The notes under the pieces were generated by a model, which did no database searches, had not been told where the DNA came from, and saw nothing but the letters and a program-made list of their open reading frames with translations. A DNA stretch of 24,893 nt from Prolixibacteraceae bacterium. Its GTDB lineage: Bacteria > Bacteroidota > Bacteroidia > Bacteroidales > Prolixibacteraceae. The position numbers were made by a program, and so were the translations under genes. The stretch spans positions 27,794 to 52,686 of the forward strand of contig DMSQ01000084.1 in NCBI GenBank assembly GCA_003457135.1, given 5' to 3'. Shown here piece by piece: positions 1 to 7,318 of this stretch (positions are counted from its first letter, which is position 1; every line of letters begins with the position of its first letter).

Positions 1-25
1 GAGACAAGGCATGCCTTGTCTCTAC
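1..25. repeat. Dispersed palindromic repeat, GTAGAGACA family (cut by window edge)
   Basis: This is an almost complete copy of a 28-bp perfect palindrome whose arms read GTAGAGACAAGGCA and its complement. A full copy is at 11482-11509 and variants are at 5772-5798 and 17473-17492. It lies just after the stop codon of the decoration-like gene on the minus strand and could act as a hairpin at the transcript end. Confidence 0.8.
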
Positions 26-34
26 CTGTTTTAA

Positions 35-424
35 TTACGACGGCACGAATGCGGTTCCGTCGTAGGTGTAACTTTTAAATACGGTTGACGAAATGGCAAC
101 GGTAAGGTCGGGGGCTGCGGCGTCAAAACCGGTTCCGATAGTTGCAATGCACTGGGTACCGTCTGCGGTAAGTTTCAGGTGCAGTTTTGCCCCTGGCGTT
201 ACCTGGGCGTCAACGGTGACGTTGATAGTCACTGCACCGGTTAGCGTTGCAGGCTGCAAAAAGGTTTCCATCTGTTTGATGGTTACTGCCAAAGTAGCCG
301 CGTAGGCTGGAACTTGCACCTCGGCAATCGGGAAAAGTACTTCCTTAACCTGAGCCGCTGACCCGGATGGAGGAGTAAAGTTGAACGAGTTGCTCGACCC
401 GTCGGCGTTTTTCTTAATCCACAT
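35..424 (-). CDS. Probable head decoration or minor capsid protein
   Basis: A 129-residue protein starting MWIKKNADGS and ending YDGTAFVPS. The open frame extends further upstream, but that part overlaps the protease gene, and the ATG at 424 begins 4 bp after the protease stop. It is rich in beta-branched residues, Ala and Thr, with no membrane segment. This fits the small beta-rich head-decoration proteins often found between a phage protease/scaffold gene and the major capsid gene. The role is inferred from position and composition only; I do not recognise the family. Confidence 0.5.
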   Translation of the reverse strand: MWIKKNADGSSNSFNFTPPSGSAAQVKEVLFPIAEVQVPAYAATLAVTIKQMETFLQPATLTGAVTINVTVDAQVTPGAKLHLKLTADGTQCIATIGTGFDAAAPDLTVAISSTVFKSYTYDGTAFVPS

Positions 425-428
425 AATT

Positions 429-1430
429 TTATTTTTTAGAGGGTTTATGTCCGAATTTGGTTTCAAACTTGCTTTCGTACAAGTCGTAATACTTGGTTTT
501 AACTGTTTCCAGTTTACCACTGCGGTCAATTTCGTCCCAGCTCAGTTTAGTAAGCTGTTCAAGTTCAGTTTCAGAACCTTCGTCTTTCAACTGGTCTCTA
601 ACTGGTTTGCGTTTTGGAATAGCAGTCAAAGCAGTTTTAGCGGCTTCGTGGTTGCTTTCAAAAAATTGCAGGTACGATTCTTTACCAGTAGCGTCAATAC
701 GGCCATCTAAAACGGCAGCATCAACCAGGGCGGTTGCCTCGGCTTTTTTTGCATTGGCGTCAGCCAGCTTAAAGCCATCATTTTCAGTTTGGAGCTGATT
801 GCGCTCGGTTGTCAGTTGTGTAATTGTTTGTTCTGCGGTTTTGGCTTTGTCGGCCAGCTCCTGAACCTGTGCAACTGTCAACTCACTGCCGTCAGCGAGT
901 TTTACAATTTCCATAGTATCATCTGATTTTAAAATGAGTTTTTTAATTGGTATTTCCTGGGGGTTTTCAGAAAGATTAACGACGTTATCTTCCTCGTCGT
1001 AAAGCGCCAGCGAATTTGGGTTAGAACCGATATCAACGACCGATACTTCTTTGAGCGCCCATTTGGTAGCTGTTTCATACCGCTGCCCTGGCTTAATGTA
1101 TTTCGCGTCTGATGACTGTTCAATAACCCGGATGCCTGCCGATACCATTTTATAAATGCCATCGTCCCATTTTTGGGCGATCTTGGCGGCAAATTCGTCT
1201 TTCATATCGAAATTCAAATCACCTTCCCAGCGTTGCTCCTTTTCGTTGAATGAAACGTTGTCGACAGTACCCAGCGCCAGGACTTCATCTTTAGTACCAC
1301 GCCACGGACGGTTGTGCATCCACAACAGTATATTGTTTTTCTTATACTGGGTCATGTCGCCTCCGGAGTTTAGCAGGTAAAACCCGTAGCTGTTAACCGT
1401 TTCGTCTGATATTAATACCCGTCTGCCCAT
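429..1430 (-). CDS. Prohead protease fused to scaffold domain
   Basis: A 333-residue protein. Residues 1-150 look like an HK97/U35-type prohead serine protease: the likely catalytic His is H39 in LLWMHNRPW, the likely Ser is S97 in KMVSAGIRV, and WALKEVSVVDIGSNPNS follows at 124-140 as is usual. Residues 175-235 are a Gln/Glu/Lys-rich predicted coiled coil, and the charged C-terminus resembles a scaffold. The protease would process the scaffold and capsid during head assembly. Met173 (codon at 912-914) begins the scaffold part and could be an internal start, as Mu gpZ is made from within gene I. The gene is the first of a minus-strand head operon divergent from the terminase operon. Confidence 0.8.
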   Translation of the reverse strand: MGRRVLISDETVNSYGFYLLNSGGDMTQYKKNNILLWMHNRPWRGTKDEVLALGTVDNVSFNEKEQRWEGDLNFDMKDEFAAKIAQKWDDGIYKMVSAGIRVIEQSSDAKYIKPGQRYETATKWALKEVSVVDIGSNPNSLALYDEEDNVVNLSENPQEIPIKKLILKSDDTMEIVKLADGSELTVAQVQELADKAKTAEQTITQLTTERNQLQTENDGFKLADANAKKAEATALVDAAVLDGRIDATGKESYLQFFESNHEAAKTALTAIPKRKPVRDQLKDEGSETELEQLTKLSWDEIDRSGKLETVKTKYYDLYESKFETKFGHKPSKK

Positions 1431-1606
1431 TGCTTCATTTAAAGTGATTAAAGTTCTGTTCGTCGTTCAAATGGTGGGCTAAGTAAATCAGACAAAACGT
1501 CATAAAAAAGTTTCTTGTTAACGGTTAACATAAAGTTTGTAGTATTTAAAACATAAATAGGCTGGTGCGCGCGTGAATTGTACTTTTCAGAAAAAATTCA
1601 GACGAA
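1431..1606. promoter_or_regulatory. Divergent late-gene control region
   Basis: A 176-bp gap separates the minus-strand protease and the plus-strand terminase gene, so promoters for both late units should lie here. A perfect dyad, TGTTAACGGTTAACA, is at 1516-1530 and could bind a late activator or repressor. No perfect TTTG-N19-TAnnTTTG promoter was found in either direction, which would fit activator-dependent late promoters. Function is inferred. Confidence 0.45.
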
Positions 1607-2056
1607 ATGTCAGGTTTAACTATCGATCAAAAAAAGGAATGGGCTGAATTGCTTTGCACGAAGGAAGGATACAGCCAAAAAGATGCCGCCGCTAAAGTGG
1701 GCGTTTCGACCGTTACCATGAACAAATGGTACAACGATGGCAACTGGCACCGGATCAGGCAGTCGATGCTGATTACCCGTCAGGAGCAATTGAGCCGGTT
1801 GTATATGCAGCTCGACGAACTTACTTCGGGCATTCAGAAAAAACCAGAAGGCGAACGCTATGCTGATTCGAAACAAGCCGACACGATCAGCAAATTATCA
1901 GGTGCAATTAAGACGATGGAAACTGAGGCCAGCATCGCCGATGTGGTTGAAGTGTCGAAACGGTTCCTCACCTGGTACCGACCGTTCAATCATACCAAAG
2001 CTTTAGAGATTGCCGGTCTGTTCAACGACTTCATTAAAGACATGCTAAAACGCTAA
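1607..2056 (+). CDS. Terminase small subunit
   Basis: A 149-residue protein. Residues 20-47 (YSQKDAAAKVGVSTVTMNKW) form a helix-turn-helix typical of small terminases that recognise packaging DNA. A long helical segment (55-110) and a hydrophobic C-terminal helix follow, the latter likely contacting the large subunit. It is the first gene of the plus-strand late operon and its stop is 4 bp before the large terminase start. The assignment rests on the HTH, the size and the neighbour. Confidence 0.75.
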   Translation: MSGLTIDQKKEWAELLCTKEGYSQKDAAAKVGVSTVTMNKWYNDGNWHRIRQSMLITRQEQLSRLYMQLDELTSGIQKKPEGERYADSKQADTISKLSGAIKTMETEASIADVVEVSKRFLTWYRPFNHTKALEIAGLFNDFIKDMLKR

Positions 2057-2060
2057 CCGG

Positions 2061-3596
2061 ATGGCACAATCAGTATTAAAACCGTTAGACCGGCAGGCTG
2101 GCCGGGACTGGGACAGTTACTTTGAAAGTTTCATCGCTTCGGTAGCTGCCGAAACGAACGAAAGCGACTCGGAACGAAAAAAACGGATAGCTAAACTGGA
2201 AGCCAATTTCGAAGATTGGAAAATGTACTATTTTCCGAAGTATTGCTATGCACCATCAGCAGCATTCCATAAACGTGCAGCCAAGCGCGAACTCGAAAAT
2301 GATGAGTGGTATGAATCGAGGGTATGGGCGCGAGAGCTTTCGAAGGACGTTGTTGAAATGATGATCACCCTTTACCAAGCGCTAACCCGCAAAAAGAAAA
2401 ATATACTTTTCATTTCGAACAGCAACGATAAGGCTTGCGAGCTGCTTGAACCTTACCGCATCAACCTGACCAGCAATGAACGCATTATTAATGATTACGG
2501 GCTTCAGGAAAATCCCGGATCGTGGGCGTATGGAGATTTCACCACGACTCAGGGAGTATCTTTCCTCGCTGTTGGCGCCGATCAGTCCCCTCGCGGATCA
2601 CGAAACGAAGAGGTCAGGCCCGACAAAATAATTATCTCGGATATTGATACCGACAGCGATGTTCGTAATACTGAAATTATCACTAAACGTTGGACATGGT
2701 TTGAAAAGGCCGTATTTCCAACCCGTTCAGTTTCGAAGGCTTTACAGGTCATTTGGCTGGGCAACCTTATTGCAATAGATTGCTGCGTTGCCCGTGCTAT
2801 GCTCAAAGCCGATCATGTAAGCAAGGTTAATCTCGAAGATAAAAACGGCAATAGTACCTGGCCCGAAAAGAACAGCCCCGAAAACATTGCCCGTATCAAA
2901 TCGAAGATCAGTACCGCAGCCTATCAGGCCGAGTACATGAATAACCCGCTGACTGAAGGTGAAACGTTTAAAGAGATGCACTGGGGCAAAGTTCCGGCGC
3001 TTCATAAATTCAAGCATCTGGTTGCCTATGGTGACCCCGCTCCAAGCAATGCCAAAAACAAAGCCGGTTGTAACAAGGCGCTTTTTCTGATGGGAAAGCT
3101 GGAAGGCAAAACATACATTTTCACCGGCTTTTTAGATAAAGTTGTCAATGCTGAATATGTGGGCTGGTATTATGACTTGAAAGAGTATGTGAAAGAGCGG
3201 ACCCAGCTTTACAACTACATCGAAAATAACTCTCTTCAGGACCCATTTTACGATCAGGTTTTTATTCCGCTGTTTGTTGCTGCAACAAAGGAAAAAGGTT
3301 ATTCTATCGGCATTATTCCGGATGAACGCAAAAAACCCGATAAGTTCAGCCGTATTGAGGGAAACCTTGAACCGCTTAACCGGTTAGGAAACCTGATTTT
3401 AAACGAAGATGAAAAGGGTAATCCCCACATGAAACGCCTCGAAGAACAATTCCTTTTAATTTCTCCACAGCTCAAATCACCATGCGATGGGCCCGACTGT
3501 ATAGAAGGTGGGGAATGGATATTAAAAGAAAAAGAAATGCAATCGGCAGGTTCATTCACTTGGGGCCAACGTCAACGAAACTCTAAACGCTATTAA
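2061..3596 (+). CDS. Terminase large subunit
   Basis: A 511-residue packaging ATPase/nuclease. The ATPase part includes a Walker A-like ARELSKDV (90-97) that lacks the usual glycines, GADQSPRGSRNE (172-183) and a Walker B-like KIIISDID (189-196). The C-terminal half has the RNase H-type nuclease features: YGDPAPS (323-329) with first Asp D325, the GIIPDERKKPDKFSRIE segment and a distal DGPD. The protein would cut and pump phage DNA into the head, bound to the portal. Length and order match Mu gp28-type enzymes. The degenerate P-loop is shared by some terminase lineages, so it is not by itself a sign of decay. Confidence 0.85.
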   Translation: MAQSVLKPLDRQAGRDWDSYFESFIASVAAETNESDSERKKRIAKLEANFEDWKMYYFPKYCYAPSAAFHKRAAKRELENDEWYESRVWARELSKDVVEMMITLYQALTRKKKNILFISNSNDKACELLEPYRINLTSNERIINDYGLQENPGSWAYGDFTTTQGVSFLAVGADQSPRGSRNEEVRPDKIIISDIDTDSDVRNTEIITKRWTWFEKAVFPTRSVSKALQVIWLGNLIAIDCCVARAMLKADHVSKVNLEDKNGNSTWPEKNSPENIARIKSKISTAAYQAEYMNNPLTEGETFKEMHWGKVPALHKFKHLVAYGDPAPSNAKNKAGCNKALFLMGKLEGKTYIFTGFLDKVVNAEYVGWYYDLKEYVKERTQLYNYIENNSLQDPFYDQVFIPLFVAATKEKGYSIGIIPDERKKPDKFSRIEGNLEPLNRLGNLILNEDEKGNPHMKRLEEQFLLISPQLKSPCDGPDCIEGGEWILKEKEMQSAGSFTWGQRQRNSKRY

Positions 3597-3599
3597 ACA

Positions 3600-3632
3600 G
3601 CCCCTCCCAAACCCTCCCCGAGGGGGAGGGCT
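3600..3632. repeat. Dispersed inverted repeat, CCTCCCC family, copy 1
   Basis: A C-rich/G-rich imperfect inverted repeat immediately after the terminase stop codon. At least ten further copies occur in the window (3696, 5699, 8374, 8450, 11872, 14041, 14769, 14851, 15535, 15634). Copies in intergenic positions may act as transcript-end hairpins. Confidence 0.75.
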
Positions 3633-3653
3633 TAAAAAGAAAAAACAACATTA

Positions 3654-4088
3654 ATGCTTAAAAATATGAAAATAAAAACATTATCAGCGGTTCTTTCTCC
3701 CCTCCTTCGGAGGGGCTGGGGGAGGCTTTTGTCTTTTTTCCTTTCCGAGTACAAACGTTTCAAAGGCCGCCCGTCAGCTCTTTTAAAGGCCATTGCAAAG
3801 GCGGATAAAATGCATCGTGAAACAGGCAAACACTACAAAGTGTATTTCCTCGAAAACCGGTACCAGGTGTTAACCCGAATGGATATTCAAGCCCGAAAAT
3901 TCAACGGTGAATTTCTTTACTATATGAATGTGACTAAAATGAGTGCGATCACATTTTTCGACACACAAACCGGTTTTGTCTCCAGCTTCGCTTACGACCT
4001 GCTGAAAACCAAATACAGCGGCATGCGATTAATAAAACTTGGTATTGTTCAATCCCCTGCCGTCATTGCGAGGAACGAAGCAATCTAA
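3654..4088 (+). CDS. Hypothetical phage protein with repeat-encoded ends
   Basis: A 144-residue frame between the large terminase and the DUF1320 gene. Residues about 14-27 (SPLLRRGWGRLL) are encoded by a CCTCCCC-family repeat and the last residues (VIARNEAI) by a different dispersed repeat that supplies the stop region. The core, about residues 32-130, is basic and ordinary in composition (KRFKGRPSALLKAIAKADKM and RYQVLTRMDIQARKFNG) and is probably the original gene. In other Bacteroidota Mu-like phages a short protein would fit here. I do not recognise a function. The true start could be internal to the frame, downstream of the repeat. Confidence 0.55.
   Translation: MLKNMKIKTLSAVLSPLLRRGWGRLLSFFLSEYKRFKGRPSALLKAIAKADKMHRETGKHYKVYFLENRYQVLTRMDIQARKFNGEFLYYMNVTKMSAITFFDTQTGFVSSFAYDLLKTKYSGMRLIKLGIVQSPAVIARNEAI
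3696..3730. repeat. Dispersed inverted repeat, CCTCCCC family, copy 2 (inside a gene)
   Basis: Reads tctcccctccttcggagggg followed by a G-rich tail, and is translated in frame near the N-terminus of the 144-residue protein. It suggests either an in-frame insertion or that translation really begins further downstream. Confidence 0.7.
4061..4086. repeat. Dispersed repeat, CGTCATTGCGAGGAACGAAG type
   Basis: A 26-bp element beginning cgtcattgcgaggaacgaag that I recall as common in Bacteroidota genomes. A related copy lies at 24862-24889 in host DNA. Here it forms the last codons and stop region of the 144-residue gene. Confidence 0.75.
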
Positions 4089-4113
4089 TAATTAACTTAA
4101 GATATTTTACACC

Positions 4114-4524
4114 ATGTTTTTAACACAAGCAGAACTGAACACCCACATCTATGGCGAAAACATAGATGTAATTACCCGCGAAGATGATACCATTGTTGCG
4201 GCTGCCGTTGACGGCGCCTTGGCGGAAGCTAAAAGCTACCTGGGCGATTACGATACGGTAAGTATTTTTTCAGCTTCAGGAACCGGCAGAAATGCCCTGC
4301 TATTAATCTTTGTGAAAGATATAGCGGTGTGGCACCTCATTAACCTATCGAACCCGGGTATCGATTACGACATGCGACAGAAACGGTACGATGCCGCAAT
4401 AGCCTGGCTAAAGGGCGTACAAAAAGGAATCGTCACTCCCGATCTTCCAAAAGCGGAAGTAAGCGGCACCAAGCCCGGAACAATAAGCTACGGAAGCAAT
4501 ACCAAACGAATACAACATTTTTAA
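4114..4524 (+). CDS. DUF1320 (Mu gp36-like) head-tail connector protein
   Basis: A 136-residue protein starting MFLTQAELNTHIYGENIDVI. It has a helical domain with ALLLIFVKDIAVWHLINLSNPG (about 68-90) and YDAAIAWLKGVQKG, the pattern of the DUF1320/Mu gp36 family of small head-completion proteins at the portal-tail interface. A charged, Gly-rich C-terminus follows. In Mu, gp36 lies after the capsid gene; here it precedes the portal. The stop is 2 bp before the portal start. Confidence 0.75.
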   Translation: MFLTQAELNTHIYGENIDVITREDDTIVAAAVDGALAEAKSYLGDYDTVSIFSASGTGRNALLLIFVKDIAVWHLINLSNPGIDYDMRQKRYDAAIAWLKGVQKGIVTPDLPKAEVSGTKPGTISYGSNTKRIQHF

Positions 4525-4526
4525 TT

Positions 4527-6047
4527 ATGGCACAACGTAAAAAAGATACTCAAACCGCCACTGCCACCGCCAAGGGCATTGTGGTGAACCAACTGGTTAT
4601 TAAAACACTGAACAGGCAAACGCAAAGTATTGATAGCTGGCGCACTGCCCTGAAGAGCGCCGACAACGGAAAGCGCACACTCCTGTATAATTTATACCAG
4701 GATATCCTGATCGATCCGGTCCTTAAAAATGCCATCGGCAAACGCATCAGGCCAATCACAAACGCCGGGCTTACTTTCACGGTTGATAAAAAGGAAATTC
4801 CCGAAATAAACGACCTGGTTAAGACCAAAGCGTTCAGGATACTTTTAAAGGAAATCATGCTGGCAAAAATGTGGGGAATTACGGTTTTGGAAACATCGTA
4901 CGAAAAGCTGTTCGATGTGTTCAGCATCCCCCGAACCCACATCAACACGGCTAAAAACCTGATCGCCATTAACGAAGGCGACGAAACCGGTATTCCGTAC
5001 CTCGATGATCCCTTCCTGATTGCTGTTGAAGGAGAAGACCGGTTCGGCGAAATACTGGCAACCTGTCCGTATGTAATTTATAAACGCGGCAACTTTGGCG
5101 ACTGGGCGCAATTTGCCGAACTCTTTGGGATGCCGTTCAGGCTTGGTAAATACGACGCATTCGACGAAGCCAGCCGCCTACAGTTGATTGAGGCATTGGA
5201 TAAGGCCGGATCGGCCGCTTATGCCGCCGTTCCGAAAAATACCGATCTGGAATACATTGCCAACAACTCGACCGGTGATGGTGCGCTGTACAACAATTTG
5301 CGCAAGGCTTGTAACGAGGAGATACTGATCGCTATTTTAGGTCAGACCATGACCACGGTGCAAGGCGATAAAGGCGCACGGTCGCTGGGCGAGGTCCATC
5401 AGGAAGTGGAGGGCGGCATACATGCCGATGACCGTATTTTTGTTGAAACTATCCTGAATACCGAAGTACTCCCACGGCTCGAAGCCCGTGGCTTTAAGGT
5501 TTCGGGCGGTACGTTTGCTTATCCCGAATTGGGCGAAACCATCAGCCTGAAAGACCGGATCACCATTGACAAACAGCTCGACACCATTGTTGAAATTGAG
5601 CCTGATTATTTTTATGAGACCTACGGAATTCCAAAGCCGAAAGACGGGGGCGGAAAGAAAGTGAACGGTGATCAGTCTCAGGAACCAGGGAAACAACAGC
5701 CTCCCCTAACCCCTCCGAAGGAGGGGGACAAAAAGCCACCGGCAAAGGAAAAGGTAAAGTTGAGCGATGAGGTAGAGACAGGACATGTCCTGTCTGACCG
5801 CCCGGTCGATCAAAAACATTTCTGGAAAGGGTTTTTTGATTTTTTCGTAGCAGCCTCGGGGAGCGGGGCTCTAAAAGTTGGAAATCACCTCACGAATAGT
5901 GAGGGCGTCACTCTAAGTGACACTCTCACTTTCTCTGACCAGGATTTTTTTAAACGGTTCTATGACAATAGGCCGGACTTTGACCAATCATACTGCCTCA
6001 AACCTGATCAGCAATTTCCGAAAAGGATGGGCAAAAGATCAGGTTAA
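4527..6047 (+). CDS. Portal protein, DUF935 / Mu gp29-like
   Basis: A 506-residue protein. Residues 40-370 follow the DUF935 portal pattern: DILIDPVLKNAIGKRI, FAELFGMPFRLGKYD (about 193-207), KACNEEILIAILGQTMTT (about 258-275) and FETIL-type helices. It would form the dodecameric vertex through which DNA enters. The family core ends near residue 375. The remaining 130 residues are unusual and repeat-derived: QQPPLTPPKEGDKK comes from a CCTCCCC repeat, VETGHVLSDR from a GTAGAGACA-type palindrome, and two small hairpins lie at 5888-5920. The 3' end overlaps the gpF gene in another frame. The C-terminal tail is probably a tolerated linker. Confidence 0.85.
   Translation: MAQRKKDTQTATATAKGIVVNQLVIKTLNRQTQSIDSWRTALKSADNGKRTLLYNLYQDILIDPVLKNAIGKRIRPITNAGLTFTVDKKEIPEINDLVKTKAFRILLKEIMLAKMWGITVLETSYEKLFDVFSIPRTHINTAKNLIAINEGDETGIPYLDDPFLIAVEGEDRFGEILATCPYVIYKRGNFGDWAQFAELFGMPFRLGKYDAFDEASRLQLIEALDKAGSAAYAAVPKNTDLEYIANNSTGDGALYNNLRKACNEEILIAILGQTMTTVQGDKGARSLGEVHQEVEGGIHADDRIFVETILNTEVLPRLEARGFKVSGGTFAYPELGETISLKDRITIDKQLDTIVEIEPDYFYETYGIPKPKDGGGKKVNGDQSQEPGKQQPPLTPPKEGDKKPPAKEKVKLSDEVETGHVLSDRPVDQKHFWKGFFDFFVAASGSGALKVGNHLTNSEGVTLSDTLTFSDQDFFKRFYDNRPDFDQSYCLKPDQQFPKRMGKRSG
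5699..5727. repeat. Dispersed inverted repeat, CCTCCCC family, copy 3 (inside portal gene)
   Basis: Sequence cctcccctaacccctccgaa followed by the complementary arm, translated as PPLTPPKEG within the portal C-terminus. That peptide is a known by-product of this repeat family in Bacteroidota proteins. Confidence 0.8.
5772..5798. repeat. Palindromic repeat, GTAGAGACA family variant (inside portal gene)
   Basis: The 20-bp perfect palindrome AGACAGGACATGTCCTGTCT at 5775-5794 with family-type flanks. It lies 45 bp after the CCTCCCC copy, in frame in the portal C-terminus. Confidence 0.8.
5888..5920. repeat. Two small adjacent hairpins in the portal tail
   Basis: CCTCAC-gaata-GTGAGG is followed by GTCACT-cta-AGTGAC. 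They lie just before the alternative GTG start of the gpF-like gene and could influence its translation. They may be another repeat family. Confidence 0.5.
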
Positions 6048-7179
6048 ACTGGCCGATATCGGTTTCGATTACGGTTTTCAATCGGAAGTTGCACAAACAG
6101 CCATGGAGCTTAACTTATTCCACTTCAGTGCAGCTAAAACGCTGGCCGAATGTCAGGAGCTTAACGCAATATTCCGGGAGTCAAAAAGCTTTGATGACTT
6201 CGTAAAAAAAGCTTCAGTTAAACACAATCTGTTTAATAAGACCTGGGCAGAAACGGAATATAACACGGCTTATTTAACTGCCGAAAGCTCGGCAACTTAT
6301 TATAGGCTGAAGGATCAGGCGGACATATTTCCGTTTTGGATGTACCGCACTCAGGGAGATGAACAGGTACGGGCTTCACACGCCGATTTAGACGGACTGG
6401 TTCTGCCGCAGGATGATCCGGCGTGGAGTACAATTTACCCGCCAAACGATTGGAATTGCCGCTGCTATATTGTGCCACGCACAAAAGCTGAGGCAGGGGG
6501 GGCCGACATTACCAAGCAGCGCGAAGTGGCCCGGGTGTTCATTGATTCAGCCGATTTTAAAAAAGCTAAAGCGCAGGGATGGGGCGTTAACCGCGCCGAC
6601 CTGAAACAAGCTTTCACGAGCAACCAGATGTATATTAAAGGCTTTCCGGGTATGGGCGGAAAGCTGCTGAAGGTTACCAAAGAACTCAATTTGCTAAACT
6701 ATATTGACTATGGGTTAAATCCAAAATCAATGCTGATGCAAAAGGCTTTAAAAGATGTTACAAAGTACACTGGTACTGCTGAAGACTGGAAGGCGGCCAA
6801 TACTATTGACGGAAATATCGTGCTTTTGGATTACAATAGCAGGAGGATCATAGTTCCCGAAGACGGTTTTTCGAAACATACAACGGGTAGCTATTTGGCA
6901 AGGGTTGAGTACCTGGATGCGATGAAGGAAACGTTGTCCACGCCGGACGAGGTTTGGGTCAATACCTTGCAAACGGGTTCGTTCGACAACTTTATTTCGA
7001 TGAAGTTTTACGGCGACCAAACGGTGGTAGTTATTTCGAGGATAGAAAACGGAAGAGTATCAGAAGTAAAAACATGGTTTCCTATGATTGACGGAACCGT
7101 AAAAGTTGGTTCTAAAAAAATACCCATAGAAGAAAAGTTCCGTTCGGGGATGCTCATAAAAAAATCCGGACAAAACTGA
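5962..7179 (+). CDS. gpF-like minor head protein with C-terminal nuclease-type domain
   Basis: 405 residues from the ATG at 5962; a GTG at 5917 would add 15. The SPP1 gp7/Mu gpF head morphogenesis motif is clear: WMYRTQGDEQVRASHADLDG, then PPNDWNCRC (about residues 126-168). Downstream of GWGVNRADL is a separate domain (about 235-400) with TGSYLARVEYLDAMKETL, TPDEVW and DQTVVVISRIENG. This resembles the PBECR (phage Barnase-EndoU-ColicinE5/D-RelE) nuclease domains often attached to gpF-like proteins. The protein likely joins the portal in the head, and the tail domain may be an effector. It overlaps the portal gene by 86 bp in the +1 frame. Confidence 0.8.
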   Translation: MTIGRTLTNHTASNLISNFRKGWAKDQVKLADIGFDYGFQSEVAQTAMELNLFHFSAAKTLAECQELNAIFRESKSFDDFVKKASVKHNLFNKTWAETEYNTAYLTAESSATYYRLKDQADIFPFWMYRTQGDEQVRASHADLDGLVLPQDDPAWSTIYPPNDWNCRCYIVPRTKAEAGGADITKQREVARVFIDSADFKKAKAQGWGVNRADLKQAFTSNQMYIKGFPGMGGKLLKVTKELNLLNYIDYGLNPKSMLMQKALKDVTKYTGTAEDWKAANTIDGNIVLLDYNSRRIIVPEDGFSKHTTGSYLARVEYLDAMKETLSTPDEVWVNTLQTGSFDNFISMKFYGDQTVVVISRIENGRVSEVKTWFPMIDGTVKVGSKKIPIEEKFRSGMLIKKSGQN

Positions 7180-7191
7180 CCGGATTCTTTT
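7163..7191 (+). terminator. Possible intrinsic terminator at end of gpF gene
   Basis: Stem AATCCGG / CCGGATT with a 10-nt loop, followed by CTTTTG. It overlaps the gpF stop codon. The 7-bp stem and short T tract make it weak, so it may only attenuate. Confidence 0.45.
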
Positions 7192-7318
7192 GCGGGTTAA
7201 TCTCTTTGTTCTACCGTATCCTCGGATCGACCCAACACCCATCGCCCGCGAGGTGCTTGCCAGGTCTTCAGGCATAAGAACGCTGAAACTTCAATACAAA
7301 TGTAGTAAATTTTTTACA

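Noticed and set aside
2061..3596. Terminase as a pseudogene because of the degenerate P-loop
   Set aside because: The frame is full length with the other ATPase and nuclease motifs, and similar P-loops occur in related terminases.
7190..7318. N-terminal extension of the gpG-like gene
   Set aside because: The composition is not protein-like compared with the conserved start at 7319, and the extension follows a terminator-like hairpin.
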